A stretch of DNA of 64,000 nucleotides. Origin: Himantopus leucocephalus. Lineage: Eukaryota > Chordata > Aves > Charadriiformes > Recurvirostridae. The translations under genes and the position numbers were made by a program. Where the stretch lies: NCBI GenBank assembly GCA_003993805.1, contig RSEF01000020.1, forward strand, positions 277,553 through 341,552, given 5' to 3'. Shown here in pieces: positions 1 to 13,700 of the stretch; position 1 is the first letter of the stretch; each line of letters starts with the position of its first letter. The notes beneath the pieces are model-generated. The model ran no database searches. It saw only the letters and a program-made list of their open reading frames with translations, and was not told where the DNA came from.

Positions 1-3000
1 CCCACCGCTAGCTGCGCAGCCCCTCTGCCAGACCAGTTGGAGGACCCAGGTTGGGGAAAAAACTGGACTGGGAAGAGGGAATTTGGTCCCTTTTTGGCAC
101 AGGGTGTTGGGCAAGCTGCCCCTGGTGTGCCGAGGGGGCCGTGCTCTGAGCCCCCAGCAACGCGGCTGCCCCTTTCCCAGAGGAGGGATTTCGTGCTGCG
201 AGCTGTTCAGCTTACCCACGGTCCCAACCTAGAGATGCATCTCCGCATCCCCAGCACCCGCTTCGCCCACCCAACAGCCAGTTCTCTTGCCAGACACGCA
301 GCGCCGTTGGGCTCCGAAGATCTTTTGGGGATCCACGGCAAAGCAATCCCCATATTTGCTGGTGCACAAGTTCCCCCGTTACCAGGTTTTTGGGAGACGC
401 CTTACTCAACGTTCGCCACCACTGTGCGGGGAGAGAGAGGTTGGGTTTGTGCTCCCAAGCACAGGCGCTCAGGGACTGATGGAGCGTGGAAGTGCAGGGA
501 CAGTGTCCGCAGGGTCCTTTACGGGTGACAAAGCCTTCGGGGGGGAGTTCAGCCCCTGGGTGATGAAGGGGACAGGAGCACTGTGGAGCTGAGCTTCGGT
601 AAACGTGGGGGGGGCTATAGAGACGGTCTGTTCGGAGCAGGGAGCCTCTCACGAGGAAGGCGCGCTGCCTCTAAAAGCCATGACGCTTCCTCCGTCCGAG
701 CCCTTGGAAACCAAGCAAAGGGGGATGGAGTGAGGGAGGTGGTGCTCTCAGGAGGGCTCCCGCCAAGGGACAGAAAATGCCTGCGCTCTTGGTCCAGCCC
801 ACCTTGTTCCTAATGGGACTGCTCACGCTGATGAGAGCTTTGGAGGAGAAAGGAAAGAATGAAAACACAAAACCCTAAACCCAAGGGACAGCAGAGAGCC
901 GTCGCTGGGGCAGCGACCCTGGGGGCGGATTTCATGCACCAAGGCTTCTGACAAGAAGCACCACGGGGATGTGTGGGGTCAGGAGGTGCCAGATCCACCA
1001 AGCCAGCCCTGCAGGTCTGCCTCTGCAGTCCCACCCTCCCCACCACAGCGTCCACCTGATCACCTCTCTGAATTTATTCAGCTCAACTTCGTATAACAAA
1101 CCATTCCTCCACCCAGCCCTCCACCTGGCCATCTGTCCTTCCATAGTTTTCTCTTTTACCTACACACAGCCCAAACCCATCGGCCGTCTGGATTGCTATT
1201 TATCAAGGAAGGTAGCCAGGCAGCTATTAGGATCTCCAGTTATTAGCTCCGGTACGTGTCTGTGGGTTTCTCTACAGGGAAGAAGGTGTACTCTACTTTT
1301 GTGCCAGCCAGAAGACGGATCTGCAGAGGTCTGGGCACCGACACTGCTTTGAAAACATGTGGCCTGGGGCAACAGACACCAAGCCTTAAAGTCCATCCTT
1401 TGCTTTTGTTCAGTCCCTGAGCAAGCAAGCTTCCAGAAGGAGTGCAGATGTCTCCACCAGCGGCCTTTGGCATGTAAAAAATAAAACAATCCCACAAGCT
1501 CATCACGTACAAATGTGGAAGCTGACTCTGCAAGTGAGCCAGACCTCTTCCCTTTGAAAGAAGGGCTGGAGCCTGCAAGTCAGTGCTGGGTTTCACGGCT
1601 CCCTGTCATCCATGTTGTCCCGTGCTAGCAATTCTCCGGGCTGACCGTCAGCTCAGAGCATCCTCTCCCAGCCAACCCTCACCCCTGCAGAAACACCACT
1701 GCTCCGGGCTACGCCGAACGCGTTGGGAAAGACGGGTCCTCAGCCGTACTCTCTTACAGAGGTGCTCAGGGAACACATTCCTCTCTCAGGAGGAAACCTA
1801 GTGGGCACGGGCCGGGTGGCGGGCTGAACGGTGTAAATACTCACTGCCCCATCCTCTTCCACCACCGCCTTCTGTACTCAGGGAAGCAGGACTTTGTTCT
1901 TCCCGAACAGGGGGGGACCTGACACCGAACCAAGCCCTGGGGGGAATCCTGCTGCCGTTTACGGGCCCTGCCTGCAGCACGCGCCAATAAGGAACGCCTT
2001 AGATTAAGCTTCTCCTCAACATGCAAGAGAAGGCCGTTAGGAGTAAGCCGCCTCTTCGCAGAGCTCTGTGATCTTTAACCAGTCTCACTCCTTAGTTTTT
2101 AATTTCAGATTCTCTCCCGCGGTGCACAAAGGCTCTGCCCACCCCCCGTCTCCTGCGGCAGCTCCCTCCAGCCACAGGGGCGAATCCTTGCAGGAGCACA
2201 GCAAATACATCCCTGCTCCCCCCCTCCTCGCCCAGCCTGGGCTCCTTTTCACCTCTAGACCCAAAGCCAGAGCACGGGGCGGTTTATGCAATTATCCAGC
2301 ATAGACAATGACCATCTTAGCGGCCTCCGGGCACGGAAACAAGGCAGCAAAGGGACGGGGGCGTCCAGTGCAAGCCTTCTTTCTCGTTTCAATTAGAGTT
2401 ACTGGTTTCTCCCAATTGACGGGCAGCAGGAGGATTACCGCCACGCAGCCACGTCTCTGGTGGACGGGGTCATTTTGGTTCCACATTCGCTGGGCAGAAA
2501 TGCCAATGAGGAGCGAGACCAGAGCCCCGATGAGACATATGGCAAGAGACAGGCAGTCACACCTGCATTTTCTGGTACTTTCAAGGAGGGTTATGAAAGC
2601 AGAAGTCCTGACTAGTGATAAGGACCCAAGTCCCCTTTCGGATGACACATTTCACTGAGCACCCTGTGCAGAAACTGCAAGAAGGTCCCCGCTTAAGGCA
2701 GCCCTGAGCAAAACCCTGCGTCTTGAAGGCGCTGAAGCCTCCAGCTGCTCTCAGATGGGGGCCAGGAGGGGTTTGGCCTCCTCGGCACAGGGCAAACAGA
2801 CGCAGGAGAGCAGCTCCTGGTCCTGCTCAGTGGCTCCGTCTCCACCTGCGCAGGTTGCCATGCCAAGGGTTGCTCACGGCGAGCTTGGCTGGGAGCGGGC
2901 AATGCAGCAGACCTGGCCGTGCACAAGTGTCCTCTCCGGGCTTGGGGAAAATGACCAACCGCAAAACCCGGCCAAGGCTGCCGGCCTGCCCTGGTGATGA

Positions 3001-6000
3001 GGGGGCACCTTTGTTCTGGGAAGAGGTGCGGGGAGAGGCTGGCCCTTCATTTCCAGCCCACCCCACAGCATGAGGGCGCAGAGGCACCCAGAGGTGGCTC
3101 GTACCAGTGAAGCACCATGCGTCCCACCACTGTGTTCTGCTCCTGCGATGTGTCCTTCACAGCGGGAAGGGCAGCTCTAGCAACAGGGACATGCCCACTG
3201 CTCCTCCCTCCTGTCCACCACTGAATCATCACCCTGGATGCCAACCATGGCAGCCTGGCCGTGCTATAAAGGACGCGGGGAGCCAATGCAGCGGTGCAGC
3301 TACGCCTTCCTGAGCTCTGCCACCCACCTCCGGGGGCATCACCTGCTACGTGCTGGCACCCCGAGCCGCAGACCAACACACTGTGCAGCCACAGCATCCC
3401 CAAATGCCGCCGTCGAGTCCACCACCATCCCAGCGCAGTGGGTATCTTCCAGTCGCACAGGCAGGGCGGGAGCACGTCCTGGGCACACACACATCCTTGA
3501 CCTGACCCTCCACCCCACAGCAACACAAGCAAAGACATCTCCAGGGCTTTTCTCCTCTCACATTCAGGTCACAGAAGAAGAGCCAGGCTTGTCTCTGCCC
3601 CCATGACACATCTTCCCCAACGTGCCGAGCAGGGGCTGAGGGCACCAGGCAGCCTGAGACATGGCTTGTCCCCCCCCTGCCCGCTCAGCAGCCCACCGCA
3701 GGCAGGACCGTGGTTGCCTGGGCACGGAGGGGGGGCAGGCTGAAAGCCCCCCCACCTCAGCAACTCTTGCCCTGTGCCAGAGCCCCTGGCACACGGCTCT
3801 GGCCTCCCAGCATCTCCCGTGGCAGCAGTGTGGGAGCTGGACTTGGCACCGGCACTGCGATTCATCTTCCAATTGCCAAGGAGCTGCGGCGTGCCAGCAG
3901 ACTGCCGGGGAGGACCGTTCCTCCCCATCACCGCTCCTCTGCTCAGGAGCTACAGGGGAGGCTGGGAGGCACGGAGGAGAGAGGCCGGGCACACGCATAC
4001 TGGAGGTATATGTGGGGGTTTTTTTTCCTCACCCTTCCCTTGCAAAAGAGAGAAGGGAAAAAAGAAGGAAAAAAATTAGCAAAATAAAGCAAACCCGACA
4101 ACTGCAATTTCTACCTTAATAAATAAATGAAACGCATCCCAAGAGGTAATTAAGTGCTTCGAACCAAACATGTGTCACCTACATAGAAAAAAAAGAACCC
4201 AGAGAGAAATCAAGCAACTGCAATTAAGGGAAAGAGACAGATGGGTGATTGCCAGGGAGTGGGGAAGCGGGGAGGGCCGGCCAGCGAGGGCCCTGCTCCT
4301 GCTGCCCGGTGCTCTCGCCGCAGGGGACCGGGGCTGGCGCTCTCACTGTGTCACACCGGTCCCGTGGGAGAGGGGCAGTCCTGCCGGTGTGGAGACCTCT
4401 CAAGGCCCAGGGGTGTCCCCGGTGTCCCAGGACATCGCTGTTCCCCGTTCAACCCTCCGCCTTTGCGCCCCGTGGGGACTGTGACCGTTTGCTCTCAGGT
4501 GTCCCTTCCCAAATCAGACACCAAGTTTTGTCTCACCCATCCTCCTGGATGTAACATCCAGGAAATACCCAAGCCCATCCGATTTGATTTCCTTCTGGCC
4601 CTTTCCCTGTCCTTGGCACTACCGTGTGTGGGAGCTGCCTGGAGCGTCGCTGTGTCTCAATCACCACCAGCCCCCGTGCTCGGTTGGCGTTGGCAGGGTT
4701 TGCTGTGTGTGCGGGTGCTGCTCAGGAGGAAGGCTGGAGAAGGGCTTTTCTGCAGTGCAGAAGGGGATGAGGTTGCGGTTGTGCGTGACCTCAATCCTCA
4801 ATCCAACCCAGTAGTCATCCCAGGTACGCAGCCCATCCCTCCACGCACTTATGCCTGACCTCCATCCTCATCCCCAAACTCCCTTGAGACCTCTGCACCA
4901 CCTGCCGGAGCCTCGATGTTAAGGAGAAACCTCCATGTATGCCAGCCTGCAGAAACCACATTCCTCTGCTTTCTCAGTGACCCCAAAAGACGCTCTTTTA
5001 TTGGCCCAGAGGGTGGGCAAAAAGATTGACTTGGTTAAAAAGCATCATGGATTTTCCTGTAACAATTCAAAGAAGGGTTTTAGTAGCCGCTGTTCTGAGA
5101 AAGACACACACTGTGAGGGTCATGAGCTCTGCGGAGGCCTGTGCTCATTGGAGAAGCCGTTGTTTACTTCTCAGTGGCATAAGGGCCGGGACAGGGCACC
5201 CACCCCAGTTCCTGCACCGTCTCCCACATCCTGAGGTCCCACAGCTGCTTGCTATTGACCAAGGCTCCAGGGCTGTGAAGGAAAATCCCTTGACATGCTC
5301 TTGATGCTTATTGGATTTTATGACCATCTTCTCCCTTTGGGAGGCCAAATCAAGACCTTTTAAACGTTTGGGTTTAGCTGAGCTGCTGAAGGAGCCAGTG
5401 TCGCATCCTGGGACACGGCAGAAGATCTTTCCTGACATGGGGAAGGCATGTGATTTATTCCTCCGTCAGCTTGCCTATTCACCGCCTCTCAAGCGCCTGC
5501 TGCTTTCAGAACAAGTTCCTTCCCAATGGACCATAGCAGGTGCGACAACGCTGCCTGACGCCAGAGCCCTGCCCTTTGCACAAGCTCATCTCTCGCCTTG
5601 GGGGAGAAACACAGGCTTGCCATGTGCTTGAGAGTGCTGCAGCCATTCCCTGCGGAAGCCTCCCTCTCCAGCTCGCCGGAGGGGATCGAGGAACTGCATC
5701 CTCCTCTGGCTCACCTCGCCCACAGCGAGTCGGGGACCTTGGGGACCACCACGTGTGTAGCTGAACTCTCACGGTCACGGCCTGACAGCGGAGAGCAGAA
5801 AGCAAACCACGGTGAGGGGCAGCCCCGCAGATCCTGGTGGGTCCGCTCGCCGCTTGGCTCACGGCTGGCCTGGTCCCCACGGGCTCTGCCCCGCGGTCAC
5901 CGCAGGAGCCTGGATGCTCTGGCATTGCTCCAGCCGCTGCCCCAGCACCACAGCCATCACCCGGAGCAGACACCGTCGCAGCTCTCCCCGCTCCCAGACA

Positions 6001-6326
6001 CAGGTGTAACAGAGTCCTCCAGCCACCCTCTGCCCCAGGCCCCTGGGGACATGCCAGCACCTCATATCAGCTCCCCTGTGCCCCCCAGGCAGCCCCCCGT
6101 CCCCCCCTACCCTGACAGCAGTACCTCTCCCCCTTTGCTGCCGCTCGGCGCTCAGGCTCTCTTCTCACCTCGCAGGGCAACAGCATGCCGAGAGGGGAGA
6201 AGCCCACAGCTTCCCAACACCCACAGGCTCCTCTCGCCTTTCTCCCCAAGGAAACCCCACGGAGCAGGACCGTGACCCCGCGGGGGTCCTGCCTCCTGCC
6301 CTGCCCACGGTGCCCGGAGCACTCAC

Positions 6327-6473
6327 AGTCCGGACGCTGCTCTCCGAGGTGACTCCTCTGCCACGATGCTGCCGTCATTCACGAGCTGGAACACGTTGGT
6401 GGGCCATGCGCTGGCCGCGGGGTGGGCAGAGCCAGGCGGCAGCTCGGTGACCGTGCTCACCAGGCTCCTTGGG
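6327..6473 (-). other. Candidate unidentified exon (147 nt, symmetric)
   Basis: The minus strand has a strong polypyrimidine acceptor (GTCTTTGCCCTCCTCAG) and a consensus donor (GTGAGT) around a 147-nt block. Forty-eight codons are open in one frame, giving peptides such as TVTELPPGSAHPAASAWPTN and VFQLVNDGSIVAEESPRRAA. Length is a multiple of three, with one base before the first full codon and two after the last. That phase does not follow from the phase-0 exon at 15448, so it would need a partner exon or belong to another transcript. I do not recognise the peptide. Confidence 0.3.
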
Positions 6474-9400
6474 CTGAGGAGGGCAAAGACAAGCGTGAGC
6501 CCAGGGAGGCAATGGATTAACCCCAGTCCCTTTCCCATCACGAAAGAGTCATCCTCCTCCAGTCCTCCCCCGCCCTGGGTCCCTTCAGGGCCACCCAGTG
6601 AGGGACGGATCCGGCAGAGATGCTCCTGCTCCAAAGCACCCAGAGCCTCAGAGGTATCACCACCTGTCAAGTTCAGAGCACGCCCATACCCAGCATCTCC
6701 CACAGGCGCTCCTCTCCACCAGCCCTCCCCGGCTCCCCATGTGCCCCTGCCTTCCCTGGGAACACACCGAGCGGGGCTGACCCACGGGGAACCCCTCAGA
6801 AGGACTGGGAGAGCCCTCGCAGGGAGCCAGCCACGCTGAGAGGAGTGGTGTCCGCTCCCCAGTCCCTCAGCAGAGTAAGAGGAAGGAACTCGGCAGGGAT
6901 GCATGTCCATCCCTGGCTTCTCCAACCCTGATCCAAGCATGGCCATGGACTCACGAGCTCATCAGGAGCAACCAGTCCACCATGAACGGGTGGTGGTCAC
7001 ACTGCTGAGGTCAAATCCTCAGATGTCACCTGAACCCCTGCTGGGGTCCTGTTGAAATGGACAGTGCCGTTCTCCTGACTCCAGGGTCTCCACGGCTGTC
7101 AGAGACCCAAGACTGGGCTTCAGCGTGATGAGGGCATCCAGGAAGGTCAACAGACTCCAGCACGGTGAGCAAATCACCTTGCTCCAAAGCCAATCCTTTT
7201 GCCTTATGACTGTTGCGTGTACCTGGGACATCTCAGAAGCTCGGAGGAGAAATGGCGTTCAAGCCATGACAACAGTCAGACGTGTCACCAAGCTAAAGAA
7301 CAGGGCACCTTCCCGCTGCTTTCAGTCAGCCTGGCTCACCGCACCAGTGACATGCACATCTGTCCTCCCCGTGCACTTCGAAAAGAGCAGCTTACACCCT
7401 GATCGGATTAGAGGAAGAAAACTGCATTGCAATAAATCCAGGGAGGGAACTGACTGCCTGGGCTTTAATCTGAGGGGAGCCTTCAAGATAAGAGCATTAA
7501 GAAGTGGGGATAAAGCAGCCTTGGTGCAGGAATGGTCTGAGCTGGTCCCTAGTCTGGGAAGCAGGACAGCAGAGCTGGCTGTGGCGTGCCCCGGCACCTG
7601 AGAGCAGCTCAGCACATCCCTTCAAACATGCCCTGTCTGTCCACGCCTGCGGCCCCCTCGGCGCAGGAGATGGGGGAGCTCTAAGAATTCAGGGTGTCGG
7701 ACACACAGGATTGCTCCGAGAGCTCATCTTTCTCATCAGGAGCCCGAAATCCCAAGTGGGAACAAGGACAGCACGGTCCTCATCAGGAGACCTTAGAGTA
7801 GGGTGGGATCTCTCCCCATAGTCCCTCCTTCCAGTACGGGGATCTGGCATCTCCCAGCTCTGACTGCACTTCAGCTCCGAGCTGACGCTGGATTCCCTCC
7901 TCTGGGAAGTCCTTCTTCTGCCTCCTGAACGCGGGGCCAGAGGCAATGTGCACTCTGCAGAGCTCTGCCCCTCCTTCAGAGGCATTCACTGAGAGCCATC
8001 ACCACCCGGGTGATCTCCAGCCCCAACCCAATGCCCCATGGGTGGGACAGGAGCTCAACAGCTGCTGCAGCAAAGCAGACACAAGCTGCTTGCTCTCCAA
8101 CTTGCTCCTCCGAGAAAGCCAGGTCCCTTTTCTTCCTCACGTCCCTTTAGAGATAATCCCCGCGCTGGCACCAGGCGAGACGGAGGGAATAAGAAGTGTC
8201 GACCTGCATCCTCTGCCGAAGGCTGAGGAGAGCAATCTGCGCTAGGTTTGCACCTGGAGGACCCGCGCGTCAGACGGGCAGAAGCCACCTGGGCTGGTGG
8301 TCAGCGGTGAAAGCACAAGGTGAAGCCACCCCTCACGGCAGCGCCATCTGTTTGGCGTAAGCGGGGACTGACCACGCAGGGGGCAGCTCCCGGTGCAGGT
8401 TCTCCTGCGCTCAGCTGGCGAAGCCCCGGCTGAGCGCTCCGCTTCGTCGTGCTCCCGAGACGAATGGAGCCAGCCCTGCAGCTTGGTGTAAGTAATTGAG
8501 GGAAGAACATTTGTAAGGCAGGAGACAGCTGGATTAAAAAGGTGAAGCCCAAAAAGCAAATGAAAAGAGAATCATCGATGATGGATGGGAAAGCGGTACC
8601 CGAGTCCGGCGTTTTCCTGGATGTGCTGTTGAACAGCAGCAAGACAAGAAGAGCTGAGATCAAACCGTCGAAAGAGCGTGGGCAGCCACGGGGGCTTGCA
8701 GGACCTCGTGCAGTTGAAGAGGCGCAGTCAGATGCCGAGCTCCAAGTTTCCCGGCCTTGGTGGGAGATGCTGGTGCTGATCCCACAGCCCACGCCTGGTC
8801 TGCCCACCGTTAGGATCACTGCTCGCAGAGGCTGCTGTGCGCGTGGAGGTCTGCCCCGGGTGAAGCTCAGCAGAGTGACCGTCACTGCCTGCCCAGCACA
8901 GGTCCTCCTTTGTCGTGTCCTGGCCCTATCTCCGCGGAGCAGAAATCCCCAAACATCTGGCGCATCCTTCTTGAGGGCATTCAGAGAGACCGCGCAGAAC
9001 ACACTATAAAGGTCATTACTGCAGTTTGCTTTGTTAATTGCTGCTGATCAGACAGCTTTCTTGGCAAAGCAGGGGGAAAGAGATTTGGGTAGAAAAAAAT
9101 TAAATTGAGTTCATAAGATAGAAGTGTTCCAAACTCCCCTCTTTGCACCAAGTGCCAAGCAGACACGCGTCACCCCTGCAAAGACAGATGCTGTGACCGC
9201 CGGGCAGACCGGTCAAGAGCCTCAGGGTAAGTCCCATCGACGGTGCAGGGAGAGTGGAGGAGCCAAGGTGAGCCGCTGCCCAACGACCGCTGCACGGGCA
9301 GACTGAGAAGCCATCAGACTTGTCAACCACCGAGCAGCTTCCTCTCCCCGCCACAGTAAGGAGAGACGGGGGAGGTCACAGCCCCATCACCCCCAACATC

Positions 9401-9814
9401 CCTCCCCTGTGACTTGCCACATCCTTGCGTCACCACTGCAGTTACTTGACACCTGGCCCATCAGAAAACCACCTTCCCTGTCTGGCATCCTCCTCCACAG
9501 GAGGCCACCTCCACACCACCTCCACACCCTCCCGGCACAGCCCGGGGACCAGTCTGCCCACGCTCTACCTCTCCTTTTTCTTTAGGACCGAGGCGATCTC
9601 CAACAGGTTTCAATCCTTGTTCCCTCAGTCCCGAACGCTAACCGGAGCCTTCCCGTCCCAGCTGCCTCCCAAGTCAGTCTCTGCTGGCTCTAAAACTCAG
9701 CTGGGACTGAGAGAGCCGATGTCACTGCCTGATCCCAAGCCGGCATAGGACTGCCCTGCTTGGTTTTCTTGAAAATACCGTTTGCTTCAGTGTCCTGGAC
9801 AACCCCACGTATTC

Positions 9815-9938
9815 GGAAGACCCTGAAGCAAACCCAGAAGCATTTACCAGCAGGAGGTTTCCCCGACTGAGAAGCNGGAAGACCCTGAAGCAAACCCAGA
9901 AGCATTTGCCAGCAGGAGGTTTCCCAGATTGAGAAGTG
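9815..9938. repeat. About 61-bp direct duplication around a single N
   Basis: GGAAGACCCTGAAGCAAACC to GAGAAG is present at 9815-9875 and 9877-9938 with a few differences, flanking the N at 9876. Same pattern as at 48.2 kb and 44.95 kb. Confidence 0.9.
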
Positions 9939-10153
9939 CAAGCCGAAAGATTCAGCCCAGCCCCATCGTTTCCCAGTGGGCTGAGGACAGTGGCACGAGG
10001 CTGGCCCAGGGTTGTCCCCGCACGCTACGGAGAGCGGTTGTATTGCCCGTGCTGTAAATGCTCCACCACGCTGCAGATCCTACCGCTGCACCACACCAGT
10101 AGAAAGACCTTCCCCAGTATGTCTGATGAGCCCTACATGTGTCTTGCATCTAG

Positions 10154-10270
10154 GTATCGTGAGGCACAGAGGGGTGATGACTTGCCAAAGAGATGACAGG
10201 GAGCCCAGAGAAGTCCCAGGGCTGGAGCTTTTATCTCCCAAAGCCCAGACTCTCGGCCTCTTCATCCAGC
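10154..10270. repeat. MIR-like ancient SINE fragment
   Basis: The segment around GTGAGGCACAGAGGGGTGAT and ACTTGCCAAAG resembles the core of MIR-type tRNA-derived SINEs, which carry a similar GAGGCACAGAG...ACTTGCC motif. It is diverged and its ends are uncertain. Confidence 0.4.
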
Positions 10271-10701
10271 ACACAAGCAGACAAGGAGCCAGGGCAGCCC
10301 CGAGAGCATCCATCTCGGAGGGATGGGGACTGGGTAAGGTGGTACTCGGTCTGTGCAACACCATTCCCTGAAGAAACAGTCTGGTTCGTCATCAGCACAC
10401 TCAAGATGCACGCAAGAGGGAACCACCAGACCACGATCAAGACGTTGAGGAGAGCTGCTGGGATCACGATGGCCAGGCCCACTGAAACCACCCACACAGG
10501 ACTCAAAATCCGTGCTGGAATATTAGTGCTGGAGTCCAGTCCCCCGGGGCACAAATACGGCAGGACCCATGCTCGGGGACACCGGTGCTGGGGTCTGAGC
10601 AACCAGCTCCTTCCCTCCTGGGCAGATCTCCCGCTGAGCTCAGCAGGAGGTATAACCATTACCCCCAGTCCCAGGGCAGTGGGAGCCCCCCCAGACCAGG
10701 G

Positions 10702-10737
10702 ATCCATTAGAAAACCATTAGAAAAACCATTAGAAGC
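10702..10737. repeat. Short tandem repeat, CCATTAGAAAA unit x3
   Basis: Three consecutive copies of CCATTAGAAAA(A), the last truncated. No coding context. Confidence 0.8.
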
Positions 10738-13700
10738 TTTTTCTAAGGAGAAGGTTCAAGGCACAACCAGCCATCGCTGGGCTGGCAGGAGCCCTGGGGG
10801 TCAGGCGGCTCCAAACCTAAGGGGCAAAATGACTCCGGAATCAGAGGAGCAGACAGCAATGGACGGGAATCCCCCGGCAGAGACAGATGGGAGATGTCTC
10901 CAGCAGGAGAAGCAGCTCCCCTTCTGCTGCCCAAAACCTCGACTGCAGAGTCCCTCCCTCAGTGCCGGCGGGGACGGATGGTGGTTGGGAAACTTCAGAG
11001 AGGGCTCTCAGTGCCACCAACCTGGAGGTCACAGGTCCCCTCCAGGGAAGGGCGAGAGCAGGGCTGCAGGGCAAGGCTCTCCGGGGCAAGCGGGAGAGAG
11101 CCTTCTCCGCTAGCGCAGAGGGCGCAAGGTCCCCAGAGGAGGGGCACTGCTGCTCCCTTCGCCCGCCAGGCTGGATTCGGGTGTTAATGAGCTGGAAAGG
11201 ACAGGGGAGATCTATTTCAGCAGTGCCGGAACTCCAGAGGTACTTCAGCATCGCAGCAAAGTAAATACCCCATAAAACGCTCACCTAGCAGCTGCGCTGT
11301 AGCGCACAGGTTCATCCACCTCTGTTCCCTGTGCTCTCCTTCGAGACGAGGAACAACCGTCCACACTGCTGAGGTTTATGATGGAAGCACACAGCAAATC
11401 CCCGGCGCCCGTAAACGCTACTGAGAGCGGGGGGAGTCTCGGGCCCCCATCCCAGGCCGCCCAGAGGCAGCGGGCACAGCTCCTGGGCTCACTGCCCGGG
11501 AGGATCGGGGGCAGCCGGAGGCAGAAAACCCATCTCTGAGCCACAGCCCCATGGGATGCTCGGCCGGGAGCGCTGGAGGGAAACACCACGTGGCTGCACC
11601 GGGCGCGGATCCGGCCCCCAGCCCACACCCCATCGCCCATCGCCCCCTCCCGAGGCCACCGCCGATGCGGCACCGCGGGGCAGGAGCACGGCACACCGCG
11701 GCGGGGGGGGAAGGTGTGTCCGAGGGCTGCTGCGAAGCAGCTGCTGCGAGCGCTTGCTGTGGGGCACTGCCATCGCTCGCCCGACTTGCCAGGCTGTTCC
11801 CTCCATCTGCTGAACCCAGCACGTTTATTTTTGTGTTTCCAAGTTTGATCAGATCGACTCTTCCACTTTAATCTAATGAGCGCGCTGAGCTGAAACAAAC
11901 ACAATCTGTCCGCGGAGGGCCGGGGAAGGATGTCTGGGGGCACTGCAGAGGCACCGCGGGGAGCCTGCAGTACCCCGGTGCGGAACCAAGGCAGGTCTGG
12001 TGGCCAGCACAGCCCCAGCTCCCACCCCTCACCCCACACATGCCCACACAAGTCCCCCCATCGCTCCAGGGGCTGAAGACCTGAGCACGGAGAGGTACCT
12101 CTGGAGAGAAGAGCATCCTCCTCAGGCCCCGATCTGGGCATGGCTCTGCTGTTTCCTCCCTTTCCTTGCCCATCGCCCGTGCTGCTTGACCGTCTTTCCA
12201 GCTAATTACCCCACGGTGCTGTGGGCACGAGCCACGTGGCAGCCAGCGTCTGCACCGGTTCCCAGAAATGACCTTGGCCGCTCAGAGGACAGCGGGAGCC
12301 TTTTTGCCTGCCAGGCTTCCCCCGAGACAGACACGAAACCTTCAGCGGGAGGGACGACGTGCACATCCAGCCCCTGCGGTTTGCTGCTCTCCGCTTGCGA
12401 GCTCATCTGCACCGGCTCCGCCAGCTCCGGAGCGTGGCTGGAGGCACCGAGCCGGTGGCTCCCCGTGCTGGGATGGGTCACCTCCACGAGGACCCTCCAG
12501 CGCCGACTCCCTGCAGAAACTCCCCAGCAGGATTTACCACCAGTCTCAGGCTTGGAAGTTTTTCTCTCCCCCTGTTTTTCATACCCGGTTTCATGGCAGC
12601 AAAGCCCTGAGACGGGTTTGTTTGCGTTGCCGTGTGCGTGTGCGCGTGCAGCGGCGACAGGAGCTCGGGTGCTTTGGTGCGAAGAGCTTCAGGGGAGAGC
12701 AAGGGCTGGATGTGGGGTCCTTTAAGGAAGCGACCTGGCTGGGCGGCATCACTGCCACTGTCCCACTGTGCTTCTTCCCTGGGGCGAGGAGAGGGATGGA
12801 GCAGAGAGGAGGCGGCTCAGCGGAAGACACTGCCTGCAGCTCTCCGCAGCAGGGACGACCGCCCTTGGGAGCATCTGACCTTGCACCGACGGAAAGCCCC
12901 AGGAGCCCGGTGGCTGGGACACCCCCTGGGGTGGAAGGCGAGCTGTCATCTGGCGGATTGCGGGGGCTGCCGGGGCAGCAGCTGGGAGGCTGGAGGCAGG
13001 GTGGGCTCCTCCTGCCCGCCCAGCTGCCTGGTAGCAGCTCAGCTGGCTCGGCCGGGCGGCCCAGCTGGCCCCAGTGAGGATGACTCCACGCAAGGAGAGG
13101 GCTCAGCTGCCAGTGGCGGGCACCGCATGGGGACGAGCCGGTCATCCGCTCCCGTGGGCAGAGGAGGGGGACGTGGGGAAGGCCGCCGGCAGCTCGTCAC
13201 CCTCTCCTGCTGGGAGGGAGGGCTGGAGGCAGCGCTGAGGGACAGCGGGCTGGATACGCTGAAGGACGCCGGAGGACTCCGGGGGACTGCCCATCCCCGG
13301 GAGCAGTGCCCGGCCAGGTCCGTTTCCACACGCTGCCTCTTCCACCTTCCCTTGGCCCGAGCTTGTTTCGACCCGGGTGCCAAAGGCTCAGCAGTTTCCT
13401 AAGCTCACACAGCACTTTGGGAAATGCCCCCTCCACGTGCTCAGGCGCTTGGGCTTCACGGGGGTGAGGCGCTGAACTCCTCGGGGAGCTGTGACGGTGT
13501 CGCGAGAGTCCTCACCCCGAGGAGCTCAGCACCCACCCGGCTGTGGTGGCTTAACCTTGAGCCTCGCTGCAGTAAAGCTTTGTGTTGCGGATAGGTTTCC
13601 TTTAGTCTCCTCCCCACACAAAATCCCCCAACTCCCTCCAGCTGTCACATTTGCAGGTTCTTTTTTCCTTAAAATAATAACTAAGTCCACGCCGTGAGAC

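Noticed and set aside
2292..2648. A 118-codon minus-strand frame with a hydrophobic segment (SLAICLIGALVSLLIGI)
   Set aside because: No family match, the antisense frame is equally open (116 codons), and no splice partner of matching phase was found.
6961..7020. ACCACCACC run on the minus strand, tested as the TSTTTH part of the C-terminal domain
   Set aside because: The frame contains a stop and no neighbouring motif agrees.
10193..11113. 306-codon plus-strand frame
   Set aside because: Starts in a MIR-like SINE, crosses a short tandem repeat, and has no domain or homology I can name.
11868..12173. Possible last exon of the 4.1 C-terminal domain (minus strand, reading LQCPQTSFPG)
   Set aside because: Only a superficial resemblance to LQHPDM; flanking residues do not match the highly conserved domain.
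11281..13402. Frames of 241-286 codons on both strands
   Set aside because: Same GC-rich pattern with no recognisable motif and no consistent splice phase with EPB41L1.
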